DNA of 64,000 nt from Garcia nutans (taxonomy: Eukaryota > Streptophyta > Magnoliopsida > Malpighiales > Euphorbiaceae): contig CANTUV010000010.1 of the NCBI GenBank assembly GCA_947685225.1, positions 4,340,001-4,404,000 of the forward strand. Reading direction: 5' to 3'. Shown in pieces: positions 23,195 through 36,440 of the stretch; the first letter of the stretch is position 1; the number at the start of each line of letters is the position of its first letter. The translations under genes were made by a program, and so were the position numbers. The notes below the pieces were generated by a model. That model made no database searches and had not been told where the DNA came from. It worked only from the letters and a program-made list of their open reading frames with translations.

Positions 23195-24960
23195 TGCAGT
23201 TAATTACATGAATTTATTTTTATAGTAGAGTCCGTTGCGTGAATTTATACTTATACCAAAATTAATTGTACTAAATCAATTTTATTGTGCAACCAATTAT
23301 ATAAATTTATATTTATAACAAAGTCAATTATATTAAATTAATCTTATTTACAGCCAATTACAAGAATATATGCTTATAACATAGTTAGTTACTTTAAATT
23401 AAATTTATTATATAGTTAATTACATAAATTTTTACATATAACATAATCAATTACATTAAATTAAACTTATTATGTAGTAAAATATATGAGTTTATATTTA
23501 TATCACAGTCAATTATACAAAATTAATCTTATTATTTTATCAATTGTATAAATTTATACTTATAATATAGTCATTTGCATTAAATTAATCTTATTAACTT
23601 ATAACATAGTCAATTATATCAAATTAATCTTATTATATAATTAATTGCATGAATTTATACATATAATATAGTTAATCATATTAAATTAATCTTATTATGT
23701 TGCAAATTATATGAATTTATATTTATAATAAAGTCAATTATTCTATATTAAATTTATTACATAGCTATTTATATGAATTTATATATATAATATAGTCAAT
23801 TATATTAAATTAAACTTATTATGTAGCCAATTATATGAATTGATATTTATAATATAGTCAATTATATTAAATTAAATTTATTATGTGGCCAACTATATGA
23901 ATTTATACTTATAACATAGTCAATTATATTAAATTAATCTCATTATGTAGTTAATTACATGAATTTATAGATATAATATAGTCAATTATATTAAATTAAT
24001 ATTATTATGTAGTCAATTATATAAATTTATACATATAATATAATCAGTTACATTAAATTAATCTTATTATGTAATCAATTACATGAATTTATATAAAAAT
24101 ATAGTCAATTATTCTAAATTAAACTTATCATATAGGTAATTATATGAGTTTGTACTTATAAAATCATCGATAACATTAAATTAATCTTATTATATAGGCA
24201 ATTATATGAATATATATTTATAACATAGTTAGTCATATTAAATTAAACTTTTTATATAGCTAATTACATGAATTTATAATTATACTATAGTTAATCATAT
24301 TAAATTAATCTTATTATATAGCTAATTAAATTAATTTATGCATATAACATAATAAACTACTCTAATTTTATTACATAGCTAATTACATTAATTTATACTT
24401 GCACCACAGTCAATTATATTAAATTAATATTATTATATAGTCAATGACATAAATTTATATATATAATATAGTTAATTACTCTAAATTAAATTTATTATGT
24501 AGCCAATTATATAAATTTATGCTTATAAAATTATTAATAACATTAAACTAATCTTATTATATAGTCAATTATATGAATATATACTTATAACATAGTCAAT
24601 CACATTAAATTAAATTTATTATATAGCTAATTACATAAATTTATACTTATACTATAGTTAATTACATTAAATTAATCTTATTATATAGCTAATTATATTA
24701 ATTTATATATATAAATAATTAATTACTGTAAATTAAACTTATTATATAGTCAATTATATAAATTTATACTTATGAAATAATTAATTATATAAAATTAATC
24801 TTATTATAAAATTAATTAAATAAATTTATACTTATAATATAGTCACTTACTTTAAATTAAATTTATTATCTAGTAAATTACATAAATTTATACTTATACT
24901 ATAGTCAATTATATTAAATTAATTTTATTATGTAGCCAAATACATAAATTTATACATAAA
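23195..24960 (+). repeat. Minisatellite array of a 62-bp AT-rich unit, about 27 copies
   Basis: The unit reads ttattatgtagccaattata, then tgaatttatacttataacat, then agtcaattatattaaattaa plus one or two bases. Matching atgtag/atgtgg positions at 23883, 23945 and 24007 give an exact 62-bp period. Units differ by 10-25 percent and a few are shortened (for example near 23580-23600). The sequence is direct repeats with no spacers and no coding capacity. It sits in a 6-kb gene-free block between two minus-strand genes. Confidence 0.93.
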
Positions 24961-24966
24961 ATTACA

Positions 24967-25389
24967 TAATAAATGATATATAATTAGTATATTAAATAAA
25001 TGCAATAAAATAATTATTATATATTAAAAATATATTGTTTAATTAATATAGTCATAATCATATTTTATTTGAAAATAAATAAATGATAAAAAGTATTTAA
25101 TTTTTAAAATATTATAATTAAGTTTTATATAATTTTAATATACTGTTTGAATATTATTATAGTTTTATGCTCATATCTCATATGATTGAAGTGGATTATA
25201 TTATGAGTATTACTCAACATAGTTATTATATGATATTAGCTAACTACTCATTAGAAATTACTAGTTATAATAGATTATAGCTATTATATATAAATAATAT
25301 ATAAGTGTTAATAATTTTACTTTTATAATGTTAAATATTAGATTTTTTATAAATAAATTAAAAAAATGTGATGGTATATCTTTTTATGA

Positions 25390-25421
<32 letters not shown>

Positions 25422-25785
25422 GTAAAACAAGATCAAACCCTCTATCTCTTACTACAAATATAAGTGCTTTACCATTTGATCTATATATAATTTAATATTA
25501 AAATACAATAAATATAATTAAGTTTAAATAATCAAATTTATTTTTTCACTATTTTAAGATTTTTTCTTTTTTTATAATTTTTTTATTTCTTTTTTTCCTT
25601 TTTATTATATTTACCTTTTTATGGTTTTAACCTTTAATTTTTTATTAATTAAAATGAATAATATAATAGTTTAAAATATTTAGGTAGACAAACTCATTAA
25701 TTAGTAGTATTTTAATAATATTGGAATTGAAAAGTTCATATTTCAATGCAAATCATTTAATATAAGTATTTGGAGGGAAATAAAT
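24967..25785 (+). repeat. Right copy of the diverged AT-rich module flanking the minisatellite
   Basis: It starts ataataaatgatatataatta at 24967 and ends tttggagggaaataaatcac near 25775, matching the start and end blocks of the left copy. It contains a tRNA-like segment at 25424-25490 and an (at)n run at about 25390-25416. Confidence 0.6.
25424..25490 (-). repeat. tRNA-like segment (decayed tRNA or SINE head)
   Basis: Read on the minus strand it has TAGATCAAATGGTAAAGCA, close to a tRNA D-arm/A-box, then GAGATAGAGGGTTTGATC, close to the T-arm/B-box, at tRNA-like spacing. A more decayed version can be aligned in the left module near 22290-22350. It cannot fold into a functional tRNA as it stands. 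A SINE origin is possible but no 3' tail or flanking duplication was identified. Confidence 0.4.
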
Positions 25786-26878
25786 CACTTATTTTAGAGC
25801 CAAAACTATTTTTAAAGATACTATTGTATTGTCTTTTTACACAATTTGGCTAAATTCTGGTCACCATGATCTCGCCAACTTGATTTTTCTTTTATTTTTA
25901 TAGTTTTAATATATCAAAAGAGGTTGTTTGTTAGTATGAGGAATCATAGTTGACTTTGAGAGTAAATGTGCATAATCGAAGTCGCTTCTTATCGTGTTAT
26001 CCAATCGCATTTAATTCCTTGGAACTTGTTTAATTAAACATTTTGGAAACTCTCGTAAAATTTATGATGTTTGTAATTATTGATCAAATCTACCTATAGT
26101 TTCTACCTAAATTTACACATAAATTTAATTACACATCATACAAAATCAGTTTATATACATTATCAGACTTGCAAACCCTTGACCAATTGCCTGTACTACC
26201 TATCAGCAGATAAAAATGAAACTAAGCACTTCAGTAGTTGGTTGAGAAGATCTCGGATTGGAACCACTTATAATAATTAAAATAGTTTTACTATATCACA
26301 TTGTTGGAATTATAAATTCTTCAATTGAGCAAACTCAAAAGCAACCTCAACCCGGCATACTTCATCCATTGACTTCACAACCTCACTCGGTTCAAGTATT
26401 ACAACATTCTGTTTCCTTTAAACATATACGAAAACTGACAAAATGAGACCCTTTATCTCGATTGCATCGCCTCTTAATATACCATGTCAAGAATTTATTA
26501 TATACATCTAAACTCATCAATTGCACCAATAAAACTTAACAGATGAAAAATGCGGTGTACAAGCAGTGAACACAATAAACAAGAGCAAGAATGAATTTTG
26601 TGCTTTCATGAAAGTGTTAAAAACAATTCACACAGAGATTCATCTATGAAGAGTATATTTCTTTCCCATTACTGGGGCTCTATAACAAATACTGTTTCTC
26701 CTTATCACGATTTAGGATACATGAAGTGAGGGTATATAGAAAAGAAAAAATCAACATAGCCATTTCCACAACATCAAGGAACACGAAACTCGGTTCTATA
26801 AGTCAGGCAGCCCTTTGAATTCCTCTCGATGCTTGAAGATAAAATGTGATAAGAAACCAAAACTACAGAATATCCATC
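25786..26878. other. Spacer and probable 3' UTR of the 879-aa gene
   Basis: The part next to 26879 should be the 3' UTR of the minus-strand gene. Small ORFs at 26080-26446 show no family features. Nothing else was recognised. Confidence 0.5.
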
Positions 26879-29800
26879 CTAAACAATCTTGGTGGAAATG
26901 CTTGATGTTGCATTTATCTTTAGCGAGTGCTCAGGAACATAGGTAAGACCTGTACAATCAGAAAACAGTTGCCCATAAGAACTCTGAACTTTGATTGGCC
27001 ATTTCAGTGATCAGAAAACGTGTATTAGTGGTGCAAGGGAGGAAACAGAAAGATTCACCTGGCCAGTATTCTATCATAGGATCCATTATGTTTCCAATAA
27101 ATACCTTATTATCCAGTAAATCCAATAAAACAAACAATAGATGATTACTGCAATTATCAGATACAACATAAAAAATCTACACATGCATGCGAAGGCCAAG
27201 AAAGTAGCAGATTCGGCAAGTCCAATATTCCAATCTACAAGCTCAAGAGTCAAGACTGCCAGATATGGGATGTCAGTTTGTTGAAGTGTGCAAGATCCAT
27301 TCATTAAGATGTATCATAATATTCAAAATGTTTGCAAAAATATGAGCTAAATAGCATTTACCTTAGCAATAATGCTAATTAATCATCTAAACACGAATGC
27401 CACATTTCTTCTACACTATTGTCTATATGGCATACAAATGCATGTATGGGCAAACCATGTTCATTTTTACGCAACTGAAATATTTACAGATTTTACAGCA
27501 ACAGGTAGCAAAATCACAATTCTCTTTGACCCAAAACCAACGGGGAGTACTCAATAGTTACATTACAAGCAGCCAATCCTCGGTTTACAACACCAATATA
27601 GCATTTGCGTATGCATCAAACATAGCACAAGGACAAAAACTATGGTGAGTTAATGGGCTAAGTACAATAGCATTCAAGTTTATTGGCCAATCTGCACATG
27701 TAATCTAAATGCAATAAAATTCAAGTCTCTCAAAGCGCAAATTATCAAAAAATAAAAAGTCTTTCACATTAGATATTCTTATTCTCCTGTGATTGCAATA
27801 TGGAAAAGGACATTGACAGGAAAAAAAAAAGAATAAAATGAGAATTCATGAATCTTGATGAAAAAGACTTGGCATTCTGTCCTAAAAAGGAACAAACTTA
27901 GCTCTATCGAATTACGGTTTTTCATACTAAGAAGAAATCAATAGTAGATGCTAGAAGATAATACCTTTCTCCTTAACATCAATCTGTAACGTGTCCAGTG
28001 TAATAATGCCATCAGTCAAGGGAAGTAGCTCAAGCTTGATGGTAGCCGTCGATTGAGCAGGGACACATCTGATGCAACCACATGTAATTTGCAGTCCAAA
28101 AAAAATTAAAAGAAATAATAATAATTGAAAAAAGAACAGGAGTGTTGGATTACCCTAATGGAATTCTGCTCTGAAGCCACAGATGTGTGCAACCCAAACC
28201 ATTACTTGGAATAACGTCAGTTATGGGAGACGACCGTCCATCAAAAGAAACAGAGTGAACTCCGCCAATACCATGCTGTTTTGGATTCTCTGATGGAGGC
28301 ACAGAACTCAGCCTCTGCATTACAGCACCATGTCTCTCCCCACTTATTCTACCTGTAGACTCAGACAAACCAACAAAGTGACTCATTGATGATGTTGGTG
28401 AACCCAAGGACCCCACTGAAGGAGGAGATGTAAATGAGGCAGGAGCAAGAACTGTCATAGTTAGATCTTCAGATGTCAAATTTGATGCCTGAAGTGTTAA
28501 GACCTGGCAATGTCAACAATCAAAAATTAACTGCCTGAAGCAAACTAAAACAAAAGGAAAAATGAGAACATGATGTAAAAGAAACCTGAACTGGAAGCTG
28601 AGAGGCTCTTTCATTAGCTCCAGAAGATTGTCCGGACATTTCAGATGCAACAGAGATCATAAGATCCCTTGAGATACGTGGTCGCCAAGCAGTTGGCTGC
28701 TTGAAAAAGAGCCTTGACTCTTCATTAGACACAATCGATAAAACATGAATATTGAGAATAGAAAAAAGTTGAAAAATATTATAGATGATAAACTAAACAG
28801 AGAATAGGACGCTTACCAGTGTAATTGCATCGACAAGATATCATAATAGCATACAGATTAGTATTCGAAACACTCCTTCCTTCAGTGTTATTTGATGCAA
28901 GTCGTGAACTTGAGGATAAAAGTCTTTCACCAGGAACTTTAAGATCCTTTAGCATCGTACAAGCAGGTTTAAGAATAAAAGAGTGCTCTTCACCTCTCCT
29001 GCCAATGAGAAACTCAAAATAAAATCAAGAAATACAATATTTCTTACAATATCTACATAGAGATTTCTTCTGTTCACAAAGAACTGATAGGTAGCATTGA
29101 ATATAGTAAATACACCCTCTTTCTTCAATGACAAATTTGTGCACCAAAAAATATTTTTGGTAACATGGAGAAAATTGTTCATGCATACAGCCATAGGATT
29201 CCCCAATAATAATCAGGTTATTTTCACAAATCAAAAAAAGAAAAAAGAAAAGAAACTTCATTTCATCATTCCACTAAATCATTCCCACTGTTATCAGCTT
29301 ATGCTGTTTCTTTTTTTTTTTCTTTTCTTCTCTATGTAAGAAGAGGGTGATGTGAAGCGAATTTTGTAGTTTCTCCCTTTTAACATATATCAAGCACTAT
29401 TTAAAAGAAAATGAGGCCTGCCTAGATGAATGGACTGTCAAAGCATTCTGGGACTTCTAAGGTATACCAAACACTGTAGGCTGGTTCACATCAAAATCAT
29501 AAGGCAGAGGGAAACATTAAACACATATCAAGGAAAGAATTATCTTCTAACCTTAGACCATAAACTGGCAGCAAATCAATATGCAACAAAACTATTAGCA
29601 GTACAAGAACAGACTTTCAAACTTCTAGATTGTTATAAAATTAACAGTTATAAATGGAACTGCATGCAAAAATCAAAGTATAATTACTCATGCATCTAAC
29701 AAAGGAACTGTTCCCATTAGCGACAGACTACATACCAAGTCCACATATTGAACTTACTCCTACTAGGTGTATTATAGAAGTACTGTATCACTTAGTGTGC

Positions 29801-32800
29801 ACAAGATATTAACAAACCATAAACAAGCACCAAATATAGGACACCTGGACGAACAAGGGTAACATGCAGTCGAACAACCTATAAATGAGAGTACATTAAG
29901 ATACCTAGAGTGAAAAACAACCTGAGGGCTAGATTTGGTAAATAGTGGTCATTTCCAGCTTCAATGCATGCAATTGGCAATGAGGAAATTGATCCACCCT
30001 TTGCAGCTTCTTCAAAAACAATTGTTATAGCATCTATGTATACCACAATATCTGGATTATTTGTTGGACAAACATTCTGCAAAACACTTGATAAATTAAT
30101 TAGGAATTGGCAAAGATTATAAGCTGATTCCAGTGCACTTCCAGACTGACCAATTGGTTATGTCGTAAAATATTCAGAAGGGGAGGAAATTACATTAATC
30201 TCCTAATTTGTGAATCAAAAAATATTACTATGCACCTTTATCTGAACACAAAGATGGTCCCCTGTATTGCAGTCAGCCGCAAAAGAACGAATTTCTACTG
30301 GTTGAATTATCTCAATTTTCCTCCTCCATCTCCTTCCTGGAATGTAGATGCCTTCCAACCCACAACGAACAGAAAATCTTTCTCGCTCTAATGATACACC
30401 CCGAAAAGATAAAAGACCTTCACCTCCGGCTTTTTGGCCTGTCAATATCTTCTGAGATGAGTACTGACTCCACTCTCCAATGTCAAAGTTGGGTTTATAA
30501 CTTTGGGTTTTAACAGTTTGGGAAGATGATGCAGTAGTTTGAGGCAATGATGACATGGAGTAACTTCTAAAATGAGAGAAGAGCTGAGAACCAGAAGCTG
30601 TAGGCTTCTGAGAAGCATTACCAATTCCTGAACCAGAATTGACATGAGGAGGAGATAGAGGACGAGCTGGAGGAGGAAGAGTGTTATTCAAAGGAAGCAA
30701 CCATTTTAATAATTCACCACAGGGATCATGATTCATGCCATTCAAGTTGTCCTGCTTCTGAGGAGACATGTTTCTCTCTTGATATTTCTCAAATTGAAGA
30801 ATCTCAATAACAGGATCTTTCAAAAAATTAACTCCAATATTAACTTGTAAAAGTAGCTGCATCCTTCCAAACAAATAAATGTAATGAGGATCAGCAGCCT
30901 GACCAACTAGTTCAAATTGACATAGACAAGCATCATATTTTTGCTGTAATGAGATATACTAAAGGTAGGATTTAAAAACTTAACCTCCCTATTAAACATG
31001 TTGTCCAACAATATCTCCTCCCGCACATTATCAAATGGTATCACTTTACATTATATATCACATATTACATGATTTCTTAGCTATGCAAGGGATAGCTACA
31101 TCATCAATCTACAACTGGTGGATACCCATCAAGAAGCTAATGAGACCATTAAATATTGCAAGTCAATCTCGAAACACATATATAATCTGAGAAAAGAGCG
31201 TATTTGCATGCAAACCAACAAAATTTACTGTGATTAATAAGTCATGAAAGATTGTCTTTTTAGCAAAAAACTTCAGTAAATATTATACAAAAAACATCTT
31301 CTCCAATTTTGTCTAAAACATGTGAAAAATACAGACCTAAACTCAAAACACAAATCTAAGTAAAAAAGTCTGTTATTAGTAAGAGTGTTCACCCCAAAAA
31401 AGGTCGTAACATTCAATTTGCAATTATAGACTAATCTTTGGAGATAACCAATTAGATTCTTTGTTATTGATACATTTATAGCCACCTAATCTATTTAATT
31501 AATGTAGAATCAGTCATAAATATGATATTTATAGCAACATGTCAATAGAAAGATAGTCATCAATATTACACTAGTAAGCATATTGGTAGCGCCATTTATG
31601 TGTTAATCTTACATGTAATTAAATAAATTTAGGTCACATGGCCACAATTGTAGAGTTCAATTATTAGATTAAAATTGGCTATTTTAAATTTTAGGCTATG
31701 AATGCAAATTGAAGAAAAGTTGAGGCCTTTTTTGTGATCAAATCTTAACAGAACTTGAAAAAGAAAAGTCACTACAATTTGACAGGACAAGGCATCCACC
31801 ATAGGAATTCAGGAAACAAGATCCGTATATAACAAAGCCTTCTATGAGGATAGAATGCTAAGATTTTGAGTTAAGCTTGTGCAATGCAATACAATAATGA
31901 GAAATAATACACAGCCAATACCAACTATGAAGTAGAACCAGGTGTGGTTAGGAATAAGCATTGGGCGGGTTGGGCGCTTTTTGACATATTTTCAAACCAA
32001 ACCAATTTGGGCGGTTTGAAAGAATATTAACCCAAACCAAACCACCAAAAAAGAATAAACTAAGCCAATTGATTTTGAGTGGGGCGATTTGGGCGGGTTC
32101 AAAACTATCACAATAACTTGTAATTCAACAAATGTCACAAGCAACAATTAAAAGATAATCCAAAAATATAACACAACATCACAACATGAAAAAAAAAAGT
32201 TAATGAACTATTCAAACACAACTTGATGTCTTGCCAACAAACAAACTGATGAGTTATGAATACAATAGCTCCACTATATATTGATATATATTTATATAAA
32301 TAAATATACATACATAGCGGGCCGTTTGGACGGGTACGGGTTGAAAAATTCCTGAACCCAGACCAAGCTGCCCAGAAAAGCAGTTTGGAGAATTTTAACC
32401 CAACTCAAACTATTTTTAAGCGGTTCAAATGCCCAAACCATGGCTGGTGAGCAAGCTGGATGCTCATCTCTAGGTGTGGTTCAAAAAACAAAGTAGGATG
32501 GTGGGAATATGCATATCTTTATGTTCAAATTGACTTCTTCAAAAGGCAGAAACAAGGACTACAGATTCCATGACTCAATTCATAAACCATCTAGTTTGAA
32601 AACATGAAGATCATTTTGATGATTGGCAACCGCATCCAACAAATCAAGCAAAAATAACAAAACACAACATGCATCTCCTTATGTGAGCGACAAATCACCA
32701 GAAGAACATTTTAAAAATACAAAGTAAAAGGCTGCACTATTTTCATGAAATTCAATCAAACAAAAAGATATATAGCAAACAACATAGAGGTTCTCAGATG

Positions 32801-34526
32801 CATACCACTATGTCACCATTAGGGAGAGAGCAACAGGAAACACCATTTCTTGCTACTCCACCAAAGAGATTGGCATCAAAATTCCCTCTATCAATAAGAG
32901 CACCAAGACGGGATGTGTTATTTGCATATTGTTTTGTTCCGTTTGCATTGAAGCTTTGACCATCCATCTCAGAAGATTTTGGATCAGAAGCACCTTTTTT
33001 TGACCAAAGAGGATCCCCTGACTCTGCTATCCTAACAAAAAAGTGAGAGTTCCTAAATCTTTGCAATAATGTTTCAGTTTGTCTTTTTTGATCTTCCACC
33101 CTAAGAATGTATTCACTGGCAGAAATATCCTTTTGTGAATCAATCTCCTGTTTTGATGGTTCATTCCCATTTTGGTCCATAACTTGGCCCTCAGAACTGA
33201 TTTCCTCTTCTCCAGACACCAAAATTGCTCCTTCTTTCAGTTTCCCATTTTGTTTTTCAGGGCTTTGTCCTATGCCATTTTTAGACATCACCGCAGCAAC
33301 TTTAAATGGGGTAATAATTTCTGTGTCTTGCTTAGATGCTGACAAACATGCCAGAATATGAACTTGCTCACCTGCAATAAAAATAGATTCAAGAGATCAT
33401 ATAATAAACACAATGTCCCCTGCATGTAGAATAACTAAGGCATGCAAAATTAGAAGAAACAAGAGACTAAGAAAGATAGGCACCAGGAAAGACAAATGAC
33501 CGATCCAGGGAGTGTAATGAATGTATATCTGTTGCATTATTCCAACCATCTGGGAGTTCCCCTACAAAAACATACCAAGCATGAAAACCCATCAACTATA
33601 TGGAGAAATTCTGATAAAGCATAAAGATCGCACAACAGGCGAAAGCTTGTGCAACTAATTTCTGTAGAAGAACATAACAAAATTTAGAAACAGATACAGA
33701 TGATATGGTTATATACTGATGCCTGGCAGAAGACCTACAAAAAACCAAATCCACATCCTAAACAGTTAGCAGGACAGTGAAGCTTACCATCATTCACATA
33801 TGTTCTTCTGAAGATGCTTTTTATCATACTGATTTCATAGCAGGAATCCCTTTTGAAGTTCCCATAATAGGACTAGGTGCATAATTTGCATCTCCTTTCA
33901 AGACCACTTATTTCAGTTATAAATGCTTAATTCACAAACAATCATGAAAACTTACCATAGAGTTTGATCTAATAAAGACACATATTTAGAACAGTATTTA
34001 AGCTCCACCTACAGGCATCTTTTACAAATGAAGCAAGATAGAGATGCCAATCATATTATGGTTGAATTTTAAATGATACAACATAAAACACCAGGAACAT
34101 GTTCAATTTATGATTTATGATTGTCTTTCTTTAACCAGAATACAGGAATTGGTTAAAAATTTTCCAATGCTCAGAATACTCAAAATCAAATCAAAGGAAG
34201 ATGACCATATGCACATGCGGTCATAAAGTAGTACCTCGTGGAATAGTAACCCATCCTTCTTCTTCAGAAACATCTGAGTGGTTCTCTAAAACAAGAGAGT
34301 CAGGCTTTGTACTCACACTGCCAACAGTGCTATTTTCATACCCAATTCCCCGAGCCTCTCCATCACTACCTTCTGCAAAAGGAGATTGGGGGAATGGATC
34401 TTCAGCTATAAGACCCTCTAAAGTTGCTGATGGTTTTGATGCTTGAAGTGTATCTGCTAGAGGTTCATGTACAGGAACTTGTTCTGTCACTACATTGTGA
34501 GTAGTATACCGCTGCAGAAAATTCAT
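26879..34526 (-). CDS. Conserved plant protein of unassigned function, 879 aa
   Basis: Ten exons join in frame: 34526-34235, 33561-33484, 33371-32806, 30943-30236, 30076-29922, 28998-28817, 28719-28586, 28503-28154, 28068-27965, 26949-26879. I recognise it as a single-copy type plant protein but cannot name its role. The N-terminus is acidic (TLEGLIAEDPFPQSPF, then DVSEEEGWVTIPRGELPD), the middle is Ser/Pro/Asn-rich and probably disordered, and the C-terminus (HLWLQSRIPLGCVPAQS, LPLTDGIITLDTLQID, YVPEHSLKINA) looks like a beta-sandwich such as those at the ends of TRAPP tethering subunits. A link to vesicle trafficking is inference only. No signal peptide or membrane span is seen. No stop interrupts the model, so it is probably functional. 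Confidence 0.85.
31949..32472. mobile_element. hAT-type MITE, 524 bp, in intron 3 of the 879-aa gene
   Basis: The element begins TAGGAATAAGCATTGGGCGG and ends ATGCTCATCTCTA, giving terminal inverted repeats TAG(G/A)(A/G)AT(A/G)AGCAT. It is flanked by a perfect 8-bp target duplication GGTGTGGT (31941-31948 and 32473-32480), the size made by hAT transposases. Its arms hold repeated gggcgg(g/t)tt and (a)accaaacc motifs. There is no transposase ORF, so it is non-autonomous. It lies in the intron between 32806 and 30943 and leaves the exons intact. Confidence 0.9.
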
Positions 34527-35240
34527 TGTCTTCAGGAAAAATTATCTGCATATAAGAAGTATGTCATTGGATATGTAAATGAAATGTCACCATTACCAAG
34601 CAAGAAGTTGATGTGTATGCCAATGCTCAGCCACGTACCTCACTTATTAGATAAACAACATTGCAAATTATGAACCGGAAGTAAAACCATATAAATCATT
34701 ATTAAAAACAGGATCCTTAACTTCATCCTTCTTCATGTAGCACTAAACCACGATGGATAAAACTCCCACCCTAAACAGTTCTTTTACTTTTACAAGTTCA
34801 ACAAATTAGCATCCAAAAGCAAATAGCCATTGAACTACAAATTGAGAGACTAAAATCATCAAACTTCCAAATCAGTTTGTAATTGAATTGAAAAGAGAAC
34901 AAACACAGACGAATCAGAGCACATATAAGAGTATAATATGCCAAATTGGTCAGTTCACGAACTATCGAGTCGCTTATTTAAGACAATTTAGTAAGAGTAA
35001 GGGTAATAAGAAGACATATTAAGTATCAAGAAGATTGATAATTCGACATATTTGATTCCTGTAAGTGATGATTGTGATAGATTTTGTTGGAAATGAGAGT
35101 GTGAGTGCTACCTGATCGGAGATCAAACCGGCAACCGGCCTGAGAACTGAGAGAGATCCACTTCTCAGGGCAGAGAGGTGCAGATACGCCGTTCGGGCTT
35201 AAAGCTGTCTCAGTTTCGATCTCGTTCTTTTCTCAAAAAT
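34527..35240 (-). promoter_or_regulatory. 5' UTR with intron, upstream of the 879-aa gene
   Basis: Minus-strand sequence just upstream of the ATG (34545-34527) follows an acceptor atgcag at 34546. A good donor (CAG followed by gtagca) lies at 35111, ending a G/C-richer stretch (35112-35230) that looks like a first, untranslated exon. A 5' UTR intron of about 565 bases would join them. The start site is therefore expected near 35230. This is inferred from splice motifs only. Confidence 0.5.
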
Positions 35241-35423
35241 CAAGGCCTTTTTATTACGGCCGTATTTGATTATGAGTGAAAAATAAGCAAGCCCAATAGT
35301 GGCCCACGTAATTTCAATTTTTCTTATAATTAATTTTGTGCATTTTTACAAAACCATCCTTAAGAATAAAATTGTTTTAAAAAAATGGCACAAAAATTTT
35401 TTTCGCTTTTATTAAAAATATAA

Positions 35424-36440
35424 TTATATCATAACTTTTTAAAATTTAACAATTAAATTGTTAAACTTTTTAAAATAATAATTAAGTTATTCAATCTATA
35501 AATTATTTATAATTTAATTTTTTTTATTTGTTAAAATAAAAAATTAATAAAATGAATAAATATGTGGTATTGTAGAACTTTTTTTTATATATGTCTCATT
35601 CTTATTAGTTTTTAGATAAAAATATTTAAAAATATATCTTTTAATTAAAGTTGTAAACGAGTCAAGCTACTCTAGTTTGGCTTGAATCTCGACTCGGTAA
35701 AACTCATTCAGGCTCGAGCTTGAGTTGCTCATTTATTAAAAAAGTCAAGTTTAAGATAAAAAATACTCGACTCATTAGTTCGCTAGTTAGCTTATTTAAA
35801 AAAATCGTGAGTTAAACTCGTAAACTAACTTATTTATTATGTTTGATTAAAAATATATAATTTAATTTTTATATATTAAATTATGTATATTAATATTTTT
35901 TTACTAATTTAGTTTATATAATTTATTAATATATATTATATGTGATGAGTAAATTAACTAATATAAAATAACTAAGTAATTTATAATAACATATAAAATT
36001 GTAGTAATATAATATTTTATTTTTATTAATATTTAATCATGTTATTCATCTTTTTATAAAAATAATAATTTTAATATATCTTCTATGAAAATATTAAAAT
36101 AATAAATGAAAAATGAAAACTGAAATAAGTTAGTTGAGTTTATTAAACTTATTTTTAAAAAAACCTCGAGTTCAAACTTGAGATACATAATATACGAGTT
36201 TGCTTGATATAAGCTTAACTCGACTCAATTCGATTACAACTCTATTTTTAATAAGAATTAAATAAATAAAAAATAAAATAATTTATAAATTTTTTTACAG
36301 GCATATGGAAAACAATCGGTTAAAATACTTTAATTGTCAATATTTGATAGGTTTAATAACTTAATTATAATTTTTGTGTTTAACAATTCAATTGTCAAAT
36401 TTTAAAAAGTTTAGACACTAACAATATAATTATACCTTAT
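35424..36440. mobile_element. Foldback element with long imperfect inverted repeats, about 1 kb
   Basis: The left arm (from 35424, aactttttaaaatttaacaa) is matched in reverse complement by the right arm ending near 36440. Further in, attcttatta and then agttgtaa(a/t)cga occur on both sides. The inner 35649-36241 part is rich in (g/c)actcga(g/c) and ctcgtaaac motifs and recurs in opposite orientation at 56719-57369. Either the inner part is a MITE nested in an older element, or the whole is one long inverted-repeat element. No clear target duplication was found. Confidence 0.65.

Noticed and set aside
23195..24960. Repeat array as a CRISPR array
   Set aside because: Units are contiguous direct repeats with no unique spacers, in a plant nuclear context.
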